Below are positions 1 to 10,954 of a stretch of DNA of 64,000 nt, one piece after another. Numbering within the stretch: position 1 is the stretch's first letter; each line of letters opens with the position of its first letter. Under the pieces are notes generated by a model. That model ran no database searches and was not told the DNA's origin. It saw only the letters and a list, made by a program, of their open reading frames with translations. Position numbers and translations under genes: made by a program. Origin of the DNA: Cercis canadensis (taxonomy: Eukaryota > Streptophyta > Magnoliopsida > Fabales > Fabaceae); contig QAOA01001300.1 in NCBI GenBank assembly GCA_003255065.1, positions 263,308 to 327,307 of the forward strand. The letters run 5' to 3'.

Positions 1-1089
1 ATCTACACATACCAGCATACAAATTTGTACCAAAAGTCTATTATGATCAACATAAGTCTTCCTAAATATTATCTTCGGTCCAAAAAATAACAAGGTCTAT
101 TCCAATACCTCTTTGTCAAGCAAAGGAATTGACATTCAACAATGATAGTATGATTCTTTCCCATTCTCATATCAAAACCCACAATCCATGGAAACTTACA
201 TGCTTAGACTTGCTATAATTTACTCACCATATAAAACTAACAAAACTACAACTATGAAATTACATGGGGTTATATATTAATTTGCATAAAAACCTTAGAA
301 GTTGGATGTCAATCAAAGAACATGAAGTACAATACAATCATTAGCTCTTCAATCAGAAACTCGACAGAGAATCAAATGCTTGTAAATATAATAGAATTTC
401 ACATGTATCATTTCAACTTGCAAAAGTTACAGCAGCAATTAAGGTTGCATGACAATCAGGTGGCTATCTAGATTCATTCCAACTCAAGTTCTACTAGACA
501 TTCATATACCCAAGTTAACCATGTGGTGATTAGATAAAGCATAATTAAATACATATCTCAATGCGTTATAAATGGAGAAACTGAATCGATAGGCCGAATC
601 TAGAGGTGAACTGCCAGAAAACCCACCAATCGCCACCAAGAATGGTGCAAAAACGCCTTAAGCTGAGAGGGAAGAGAGAAGAGAGAAGAGAGAGAAAGCT
701 TAAAACCTTTGAAAATGGAGAATGGCAGCGGCGGGTTCATGAGGAAGAAGAAAAACAGCTTTTCTCATGGATTTTTTCCATGAGAAAAATCTTCAAAAAT
801 TCAAATTTTAAATGAAACGGTGCGTTGAAGTTTGTCACAGACTTTCTCACGGATTCAATTGTTCGTAAGAAAGCTCGTGAGAAAATTCAACATTTCTCAC
901 GGACCCTTTCTGTGAGAATAACAAACACATTAATGGCGACAGTTGGGGTACGACTTCTCACAGACTGTCCGTGAGAAAATCTCAACAGTCACATTCCATT
1001 AAAAAATTTGTGATAAATGTCAAGATTTTCTTACTGAATTTTAGTCCGTAAAAAAATTCTATGACTAAAAAAATATTTTTCTTGTAGTG
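1..1089. mobile_element. CACTA (En/Spm) DNA transposon, one end only
   Basis: The right edge reads TATTTTTCTTGTAGTG and ends at 1089. Its reverse complement starts CACTACAAGAAAAATA, the usual terminal inverted repeat of plant CACTA elements. From about 790 to 1000 there are repeated short motifs on both strands (TTCTCACGGA, CCGTGAGAA, CGTGAGAAAA), as expected of the subterminal repeats bound by CACTA transposases. A purine-rich GAGAGAAGAG stretch at 666-700 is also internal. No transposase coding sequence is visible and no matching left end was found, so the other end presumably lies before the window. The assignment of 1-600 to the element is inferred. A 69-codon open frame at 606-815 is not recognised as a protein. 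Confidence 0.65.
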
Positions 1090-2228
1090 AAAATTAACTT
1101 TTAGGATGATTTATGCTGGGTTTTATTGGACTTATATATCTACGAAATAAAATAAATTGCAAAAACTTCACACTTATTAATTTTTCAGTGCCGGTATAAA
1201 TATCACTTGTCATATTGATAAATAATTGATCTTATACTTTTTTTTTTTATGAAAAAAAATCATTGATTCAGCTATAAGCTTTCATCTAATCTGTCACACT
1301 GTGCAATCTATATAATAATAATAGTTACGTTCACCAAAAAAAAATTATTATAGTTATCTACTACAAACAATAATATTATAATTTATCATGGCCACAAAAA
1401 AATTCATGAATAATTGAATAAAGCAAGAAAAAAAAAACAATCATCTGCACATGGTGCGTTACGCATAAACTTTGAAGCTTCATCGAATAATTAATAACAA
1501 AAGCAATTGCCGTTTTTCAAAGGTATGAAAAAATCAAACCGTTGAATTGGTAAAAACATCGTAATAAGCGAAACACATGTAAGAGTAAGAACAAAAATTT
1601 AATATGTGAGTAGGTGACACACATGTTTGACTTTGTTCATTTTATATTTGCATCGTGAATCATCATGAAGACTTTTTTTATTTTCCTCATCAATTTATGA
1701 AAAAAGGACTTAAAAAGTATACGATTGTCCAACAGTGAGTGGCTGCTTACTCTTTGCTGACTACAAGAATAGTTAATTGCTCCATCAATTTCAAAATCAA
1801 TGGATGGTCTACTACGTAATGATCAAATATCTTCAATCTTCAATGGCATTATCTGATTGATTGAGAAAGATTGGTTGTTAATTGATTTCTTAATTGTAAA
1901 ATCGTTTGCTTTTTTTCTTTTCTTTAATTAATATGAAAACTCATTTGCTTAAATGACAAATGATTTCATAGTTTCCACCATTAAGAGACAAATCTATTAA
2001 TTTTTATGAACCCAGGTAAATGCTAAGTAATGAAAGGAAAGAAAAAGTTCAAGGGTAAAACTAAAACCACTAAATAGATGGAAGGAGTTCTTTAGAGACT
2101 TTTGGATGAACATGGTATATGAGAAATATCAATGGGAGTTGCTGAGATTCTAGCTTTGGTCTCATCGAGAACCCATAAGATGCACCAAATAACTTAATAA
2201 CATTTGCATACCAAATTCTTTTTTTCTG

Positions 2229-2271
<43 letters not shown>

Positions 2272-3572
2272 TAAAAAATAACAAAATATTAAAAATAAAT
2301 TAGCTATATGGATAAATAGTGGGAAAAGAGAGTGGGAAAACTCTTTCCATCAACTCTAATCACTTTCATAGTTTCATTTGAGAATTGAGAATTGAATGTA
2401 GACATATAATAATGGTAGTGTGGGATGGGAAAAGTAGTATAAGTCAGTCCATTTTCCAATAGAAAGTAAATTCAATGACGCCTAAGGCTAAGTTGGTGAA
2501 CTAGAAGGCTAAAACTCTTGTCTCTCTCACACAACTCTTTCCTATGTATTGTCCCTTAGTCGATGGCAACACCGAAACACACATTTTCTCAAACTAATTT
2601 CTATCACACATGTGATTAGGTTAAACTTTAGCTCTAGTCTCCTGAATATTTATGGAAAATTTATTGATCTGAATCTCTCATCTTCAGTGATGACCCTTGT
2701 ATATACTCAATTCTACGTTTTCTCACACGACAAACTAACAAGTGTGAATGTGATAGTAAGAACTTCCTTATTCAATTTGGTGTGCTTGAATATTTGGACA
2801 TTGGATAATTATTAAGAGGCAAAAGCAGGTAATTGATGGATTGGACATGAACACGAGGTAATCTTTATTTATTTATTTTTGTTTTTGATAATTATTGTTA
2901 ATTTAGTCTGTTTTGCAAATTATCAAGTTAAAACTTGGTATGTGTCTAAATCAGAATATGACCAAACTATTGGTTGGTTCACATGTTATTGGAGACCTAT
3001 CCCATATGTGTTAAAAGCTATAGCTGTTAGTACCAAAGCATACCACATCAAAGGGAGTTTTGGCTGAAAATAATTAAATCACCAAAAATGGCCCAAAGTT
3101 GTTTTCAAATTTCCCATTAATTTTTTGACTCTCACTACTCAACTATTCTTTCTTACTATAGATGCGTAGCGGACTGTAGGATCCATTTTCACACATTGCC
3201 ATTGGCAACCATAGAATGAAAGACAATTAATTCACCTAATCTATGTGGATTTGGTTTCCCATTTTCATTCCTAGGAGATATGTTAAAAATGGTTGAATAT
3301 TACATGCTTCGTTAAAACAAGTTTAAAATTAAAATGTTATTAAGAATGAATGAGGTGAATTTTTGGGAGAAAATATCAAATCATCACATGAAAAAGGAAA
3401 AGACAGATATCAAATTGAAGTTGGTATCTCTTTAGGCCCAGGTGTCAAAATTAGCATAGATAGCACATTAAACAGCAGTGTCATGAGAATTTCTATATTG
3501 TTTCAAGTTTCAACTTTACTATATGTTGACTTTGCAGTGATTAATCAAACTATCTTGTGTTTCTCCGCAGAA
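1090..3572. other. Intergenic AT-rich stretch
   Basis: No coding gene is recognised. The stretch holds poly-A/T runs and a TA dinucleotide microsatellite at 2233-2270. Its right end probably includes the promoter and a 5' UTR intron of the borate transporter relic, because TTTCTCCGCAG sits directly before the ATG. Confidence 0.5.
2233..2270. repeat. (TA)n microsatellite, about 19 units
   Basis: An uninterrupted run of alternating T and A; it is likely to vary in length between individuals. Confidence 0.9.
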
Positions 3573-6567
3573 ATGGAGAACTTGAAGGCACCTTTCAAGG
3601 GTGTTCCAAATGATATTCGAGGAAGAGCAGTGTGTTATAAGGAATATTGGGTTTCTGGTCTCCGTTCAGGAATTGGGTAATTTTCTCACTACAAATTCGG
3701 AGTTTTTAACCCATTTTTTGTAGACATAAAACTCTCTCATGAACACTTTCTGTTTCCATTTATGATAGAAAATTGGCGCCAACTACCTTTATCTTCTTCG
3801 CTTCTGCTCTTCCTGTTATTGCCTTTGGCGAGAAGATAAGTAGAGACAAAGGTTCTTCTTCTTCTTCCCCTGCATTATACATTTGTATGTAGATGGAAGC
3901 TTAAGCACAGTAGAAACATTGGCTTCTACTGCTATATGTGGAATTATACACTCAATTCTTGGTGGGCAACCTCTACTAATACTAGGAGTTGCAGAACCCA
4001 CTATCATTATGTACACCTATTTGTACAACTTTGCCAAAGATAGGGATGGTTTGGGACGAGAACTCTCTCTGGCTTGGACAGGATGGTAAAAACAACAGTA
4101 ATTTCTTTGATACAGATTGAAGGCATGGATTAATTATTGATATTATTAATATTTCAGGGTTTGTGTTTGAACTGCTCTTTTGCTGTTTCTTCTAGCAATC
4201 TTCAATGCTGGCACTATCATCAAAAGATTTACAAGGGTTGCGGGTGAGCTTTTTGGCATGTTGATTACAGTCTTGTTCATTCAAGAAGCTATCAAGGTCA
4301 GTTTTTTTTTAATTTTATTTTGTTGTAGAGGATAAGGTGGAAAAAACATAAAGAAAAGGAATCTGACATAAGTTTTTGTTTTGAATGCAGGGAATGATGA
4401 GTGAGTTTAATGTTCCTAAAGAGCAAGACCCAACATCAGAGAGATACCAATTTCTGTGGCTCTATGCTAATGGATTACTGGGTATATAATATTCACCTTT
4501 GGGCTTCTCTCCACTGCCTTAAAGAGCAGAAGAGCGAGGTCGTGGTTATACGGCACAGGTAATTTGTCAAGTACTTTCGGAGTGATTTGAGCATTAGTGC
4601 TATGGCTGACATGGGAAATCTGACATATTTTTCTATGATGTACACTACAGGGTGGTTAAGAAGTTTCATTGCAGACTATGGAGTTCCTTTGATGGTTGTG
4701 GTGTGGACTGCTCTGTCATTTACAGTACCAAGTAAACTGCCATCTGGAGTTCCCAGAAGACTCTTTTCTCCTCTTGCTTGGGAATCAACATCTTTGCACC
4801 ATTGGACAGTAGTCGAAGTAATCTGTAGTCACTTCTTCTTCTGCTTCTTTTGTCTATGTTTGGAAAATGCTAACACGTTTTTGCTGCAGGATATGGTGAA
4901 GGTACCCCCATCATTGCTGCCATTATTCCTGTCTTGATGATAGCGGGGCTTTACTTCTTTGATCATAGTGTTGCTTCCCAATTGGCACAACAGGAGGACT
5001 TCAATCTTAAGAAACCTTCTGCCTATCATTATGATGTATTGTTGCTCGGATTCGTGGTATATATCTCTGTGATAAATATAATTGTTTAATTGTTAATCTT
5101 GGTACTTATCCCATCAAGACTAATCCTTTGCTATGGGGAAAAAAATTTCAGACTTTGCTTTGTGGTTTACTTGGTTTACCGCCTTCAAATGGAGTTTTAG
5201 CTCAATCTCCCATGCACACCAAGAGTCTTGCTGTTCTCAAGAGACAGGTGAGTGAATGAGATTTACACAATTATTATTTTTTTTTTTTTTTTTTCAGTGA
5301 TGAGATTAAATCAGCTATTTGCTTTGGTAATTCTTGAGTGCAGTTGATAAGAAGGAAGAGGGTGGAAAGTGCCAAGGAAAGCATAAGGCAGAAAACTAGC
5401 AACTCTGAAATCTATGGGAACATGCAAGCTTTGTTCATAGAAATGGACAGCAGTCCTGTTGTAAGTCATTTACTTAATTACAACCCAAGAAAAGTTTCTG
5501 CGTTTTGCAAGTACCCAAGTTTCTTATTGGTTTTAACACGATTCTGTTTCTGTTGCAGACTTCTTCTGTGGTTAAAGAGCTAGAAGATTTAAAAGAGGCT
5601 GTTCTCAAAGCTGAAGGGAAAGGGGAGAACAAAAAGGAGACATTTGACCATGAGAAACACATTGATGATTATCTACCTGTCAGAGTTAATGAGCAGAGAG
5701 TGAGCAATCTTTTACAATCACTCCTTGTGGGAGCATCAGTGTTTGGTGTGCCTGCCATAAAAAAAAAATACCCACTTCAGTTCTATGGGGGTACTTTTCC
5801 TACATGGCCATTGATAGTCTCCCTGGAAAACAGTTCTGGCAGAGAATACTACTTCTATTCGTAGCTCCTAGTCGGCGATACAAGTAAGTAGAAGCTACAG
5901 TGATTGAAGTAACTTTGTGTTAAATAGATGGTTTTCCATGTCAATGATATACCTTTATTGGCAGGGTGTTGGAAGGAGATCATGCTTCCTTTGTTGAGTC
6001 TGTACAATTTAGATACATAGTCTTGTTCACACTCTTCCAATGTGTGTATTTCCTGGTTTGTTTTGGAGTCACTTGGATTCCTATAGCTGGAATCTTGTTC
6101 CCTTTGCCCTTCTTTGTGCTGATCACAATAAGGCAATATCTTCTCCCTAAGCTGTTCAAACCTCACGATTTGAGGGAACTTGATGCAGCTGAATATGAAG
6201 AAATTGCTGGTGCTCCAAGGCTTTCTTTCAGGGTATGTCATGCTTAATCTTGTCAATTTTGTTTCAATACATCAAGTTGGAGTTCAAAGTTGCTTTACCT
6301 TCTTCCATCAGGAGATGGAATCGCCTCGCGTTGTGTCCATGGAAATTGGTGATGGTGAAATATTAGATGAATTAACTACTAGTAGGGGAGAGTTGAAGGT
6401 CAGAACTGTTAGCTTCAGTGAGGAAAGATGTAGCCAGGTAACAAGCGTTTCAAGTGCTTTTCTATTACATCATAGCCTTATGCTTAAGTGTTACTATTGC
6501 ACAAGTTGATTTTATTTGTTTGAACGCTTTGGATTTGCAGGTCTATCCTGATGAATGCGTCTCATGA
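3573..6567 (+). pseudogene. Borate efflux transporter (BOR family, SLC4-like), decayed copy
   Basis: Family members export borate across the plasma membrane. Recognisable blocks run in family order across about 13 exons: [135 protein letters not shown] and [10 protein letters not shown], ending ILDELTTSRGELKVRTVSF then VYPDECVS. Splice sites are mostly preserved. At least four lesions are visible: a TGA at 4168-4170 where the family has Trp (VCVW); two extra bases in GGTATATAATATTCACC near 4484; a frame change near 4915 just after DMVKVPP; and a frame change in the A10 run at 5758-5769. Four independent lesions point to a pseudogene rather than sequencing error, although the coding match is otherwise so good that decay looks recent. 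Homopolymer and dinucleotide sites could include assembly mistakes. Confidence 0.85.
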
Positions 6568-7626
6568 AAATGGTAACTTTTCTAATACCTGCAAAGGGAA
6601 TTTGACTTTCATTGTGTAAATGATAGAAGAAGGAAGATGAAAGAAGGTGTGGGAAATTTGGGAAACAATAGTGGAAGTCAATTTTTGTACTTTATGGATT
6701 GTCAAGTAGCTGCAACTCAGTGGTTGGTCTTGTGGGTACTATGATAGATAGTCAGAGTTTATGGAACTTGAAGATGTAAAATTAGAAAAATGAAAATGAA
6801 AAGTCTGTAATGAAATGAGCATTCAGAGAGTTTTGTCTTTATGTATGAGTTAACTTCCTTATGTGATATCTGCTGCAATGTTTGCTGGTCATGTGTAGAT
6901 TAGATCACAAAAGAGTGGGAGTTGATCCTCTTGTTTAAAAATCAATTTCAGGAAGAGGGAAAATAAAAAAAATAAAAAAGAACAAAACTTTGCAACCTCT
7001 AGGGCCCGCGATATTCACAATCAAATTTTCCAGCCCATTCTTGCTGTGTCTTGTTTAAAACTAAATTCTAGCCCATAGCAAAAAATTAACTTGACTAATT
7101 AGCATATAAAAATGAGATTAAGTCTCTCCCATAGAATTAGGATGGAAGATTTTTGGTGATTCCATCCGATTCAGCGCCACGTAACCTAACCCAAATCCTC
7201 TCTCTCTATCTATTTATCAACATCCTTAAAAAAGTGCACAAAAAGATCACGGACAGGGTAGGGTCCCTTCCCTTCTATCACAAATAAAGCGAAACGAAAA
7301 ATAGACTTCTCAACAGTCCACACCACACGCGCTTCTATGCCCTCCACGTCTGCTGCCTTATCCACACCACATTTCTGCTTCGCTGCCACTTCATCCACAA
7401 TAACTCTTTAGAACCCCCTTCGATGTCTTGTACTTTTTAGACCCAAATAACCCTTTCTCCCATATCCAACACCTCCATGCCCCATTGTACAACATTTAAA
7501 GCATTGAGTACACGCTGTTGAAGAAGTCTCATTTTACCTGATAATTCCCTCACCCCTACCTGGCCTTAATCTCTGAGTCCTCAGCTCTGAGCTTTCATTT
7601 CTTTCTGCAATCTCTGCATCTCTCTC
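6568..7626. other. Intergenic region, BOR relic 3' flank and promoter of the next gene
   Basis: The 3' UTR-like sequence of the transporter relic comes first. Then follows a pyrimidine-rich leader (CTTTCATTTCTTTCTGCAATC) just before the ATG at 7627. No further gene is seen. Confidence 0.5.
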
Positions 7627-7995
7627 ATGGCTACCACACTCACGTTTTTCCGACCCACCATGGTCCGAGCCTCGGCTTCTTCGTCCGGAAGATCCGATCC
7701 GAATAACCGGAAGCCTGCTTCTTCTAATTGGTGGTCTCCATTGTTCGGATGGTCCTCCGATCCCGACTACATCAACCCCACCGCTAGTTCACCCCGAAAG
7801 GCGAGTGAAACTTCCGAACCGGAGCCGGTACCCGTTCGACCTAGATCCAAGTTTGCACCCGGTTGCTTCACCGAGGAGAAGGCGAAACAACTACGAAAGA
7901 AGACCATGGAGAGCTCCACATTCCACGACATTATGTATCACTCGTCGATTGCGTCGAGACTCGCCTCCGATGTTTCGAAATGGTCCGAGGAATAG
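7627..7995 (+). CDS. Small conserved plant protein of unknown function, possibly plastid-targeted
   Basis: A single-exon frame of 122 residues. The N-terminus (MATTLTFFRPTMVRASASSS) is rich in Ser, Ala, Thr and Arg with almost no acidic residues, which suits a chloroplast transit peptide; this is inference. The middle contains NWWSPLFGWSSDPDYI followed by a Pro/Ser/Glu-rich linker. The C-terminus FTEEKAKQLRKKTMESSTFH, then DIMYHSSIASRLASDV, looks helical. I recall this layout from short uncharacterised angiosperm proteins, and it may correspond to Arabidopsis At3g15630, which would fit the gene order here; I cannot confirm that. The codon use is markedly more GC-rich than the flanking DNA, supporting a real gene. 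No enzymatic motif is visible. Confidence 0.75.
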   Translation: MATTLTFFRPTMVRASASSSGRSDPNNRKPASSNWWSPLFGWSSDPDYINPTASSPRKASETSEPEPVPVRPRSKFAPGCFTEEKAKQLRKKTMESSTFHDIMYHSSIASRLASDVSKWSEE

Positions 7996-10954
7996 GATCC
8001 GGCGGAGCTCGGTTAGCCCTTGGCCGCTGGCTCCTTCTAACGTCGGATTATGCGAGGTGGATTAAGAGGTCTGGGTTAGGATCCGTTTCTAATTTGTCGA
8101 AATGAAATTTGCTAAGAAAATCTGTCATAATTTTTTTTATTTTCTAGGTGAAGAACAAACAAGTAGCTTGCTTCTATTTATTGTTTGGAACGCTGGAATC
8201 TATGTGGTGTCTCTGTTTGTCTTTCTGGTATATTTTTTTTCTTGGATTTTTAAGTTTTGCCAAGCAAACAAGATTTGCCAGGAAAATATGAATCAGAATC
8301 CACTTTGGGTTAAGATGAAAGATAATTCTGACTAGATTTCCTTTTTCAGGTGAAATGAAACAAAATTAAAATGCAATTTGTTGATTCGGACGGATTTTAT
8401 GATAATAATCCCATGATCAATGTCAAAATTAAAGCTATCATCAAAATGTGGCATTTAGATTGAGTTTATTACTGGTATTAGGTATTTGAAAAAAAAAAAA
8501 AAAAGAGAAGGGAGAAACATATATAGCTCAAATAATTAAACAGTAGCAAGTTTAAAAATTAGAACAACATAACATGGCATTTACTTTTACGGAAAATATG
8601 CTGATATTTACGAAAAATTAAATTTGATCAATTAGTAGAATATAATAAATATGGTAATTGTGTGTATTTTTTGTTTGTTAACGTTGGCATGAAGTAGTCT
8701 GGGATGAGCTGTAGGCCCAATAGAATGGGGTTTGATGTAATGGTATTGTTTGGGCCCATGATAGAAAAATGGTTTCTTTCAAACGATGGAGTAGTTGGAT
8801 ACCGGACATTATCATTAGCTTATTCCTTTTCATTTCACTATTTCTATATTAACAATATGGTGACAACTAATAAAATCCCAAGAGTTTTTGATTGAAAACA
8901 AGTGTTGTTTTTTGGAGAAGTTGTGTTAATTTATTGGAGAATAATTTAATGTGCAAATGCTTCGGAGATGAATCTGAATGATAACTAGTTTGATGCACAA
9001 GACATGCGAATGCGACCATGCTAACTGTTGCCTAATAATATTGGTAGATAATTGAAATTATTCTCAAACCTGCCCCTAACACACCACCATTAACTTAATG
9101 CTGATGCCATAAATATATGAAATTATTGCCGACCAAAAAGGAAAATAATATATACGCGGGCAGATTGAAGGCACACACAATCACAATCACATGGGTTGCT
9201 TAGGATAAGATCTCATGCATCCTCTATTTTATTTCCCACTTCTATCATTGCTTGTTCTTATTCACAATTCCATTCTGATCTCATGCTTTCCTGTCGATCC
9301 CCACCACGAGAGCATCCATTAAGTTACTCAGATTTGCTTCTAATGTTTATCAAATTCAAATAATTGAGGGGTAATCTTGTCATTTTGACCCAACCCTCCT
9401 TCTCTGAAGATCCCTATTTATGGAATCAACCGTAACCACGTGTATTGGCAACTATGGAACGATGGGGGTTAAGAGGGTCATTCCTCCAATTTACTTTTTT
9501 GAAATATTCAGTGACATATTTATATTTAATCTAGTCACAGTGTAATAATAATTAACAAAACAATTGTCATATTATAAAAGTTATTAATATATTTTATCAA
9601 TTGTCAGAGACGTTTTAATACAAAATTCTCTACACTTGAATAGTTTTAATTGAAAATAAATCACGTTTTCAGCTGAATTTTGTGTTTAAACATTTCAAAT
9701 TATTAGTTGGAAAAGACGAGAATATCCTCTAACCGACAACATATGTTCTGGATTAGAAGAGCATGTGGGTTTGAATGGCTTGTCTATAAGTCTATAACAA
9801 CCTTCCCCAGAAAATCATTGCTTGAAATTTGAAGGAAGTAAAAATTGCATTATTTTTGCAGAGTTATGTCGTTAAAATAACACGTGTCAATATATTTACT
9901 TGGCCCGAGAAAATTCCTTTCTTTCAACTATGGAAATGATTTTATTAGGTTCATAGTTCTTAGTCAAATCCAGCCAAGCAATACACATTGGATCATGTAT
10001 TCTCTAAAACACAGTTTCTTCAAATTTGGGATATAAAAATATTTATAATCCCGTCCCAACTAATTCACTAATTTCAATTTAAGCTTTTAAATTTGAATCA
10101 TCATATTTTATAATTCCACTTAAAAAATCCAATTTTATTTATCAATAACAAAAACAAAATTAACCACTTTTGTGTGCCCAAGTAGATACTTCTAAAAGTA
10201 GCCGCTATCAAAATTGGGAAGACAAAATTTTGAGTCAATCTCGTTACTCACAACACAAAACAAATAGTTAACTCATAACTTGTATCTATATTAGTATTTT
10301 GTCTTAGGAGAAATTTTCGTTTTAATGTCTGATAGTATTTTGAAAGATTAGTCTCAGACAAAGTTTAGAAATACCTTAAAAAAAAAAAAAAAGGTAACCA
10401 ACAACATGACTACTTTTTATTTTTATTTTTCTAATTGTTGTTGCCCAAATTAACAAATCTGCTTCAAATGCATAGTATTCAATCATTATTTATTGAAAAA
10501 AATATATTCGTTTATCCTTTTGTATAAAAGAAAGATAGAAATTTAGATTTTTTTTAAAAATTATTTCCTGGTTTCTCTTTTCTAAGAGATACTTTTATTT
10601 ATTTATTTATTTTTTATAATGTGATATATAAGAGAAAAAGAATTGTAACACCATGCATCATAATGAATCTAGTTATAAAATATAATAAAACAAAATTTGA
10701 GCATTGTCGCTTTGTTTGCCATTATTAACATCTCTTTGAGACAAAGCTCTTTCTTCCTGGAAATTGGCACCGTGGAGAAGATTTTTGAGGATAGTTCCAG
10801 TGGCATTCATGTAGTTTTCTTTGAAATTCAGTGGCATTATTATTAAACGATTCAAATAAAACCCAGTGCTCACCCTTTGAATCTGGACACCGAGATCTCA
10901 CCATCTCTCTCTTTTTCTTTTCTCTTTCTTTCTCTCTGAATCGTGAGCTCCAAG
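7996..10954. other. Long AT-rich intergenic region
   Basis: It includes the 3' UTR of the preceding gene. The rest is AT-rich with poly-A tracts at about 8489 and 10380. Short open frames (for example 8704-8895) have no recognisable protein character. The last 60 bases are a CT-rich leader (CTCTCTCTTTTTCTTTTCTC) typical of plant 5' UTRs, belonging to the DUF642 gene. Confidence 0.5.

Noticed and set aside
606-815. 69-codon open frame, Arg/Glu/Lys-rich
   Set aside because: It lies within the CACTA element in a purine-rich GAGAGAAG repeat; the composition explains the open frame and no domain is visible.
8704-8895. 63-codon open frame
   Set aside because: AT-rich intergenic DNA with no motif, no leader and no codon bias.
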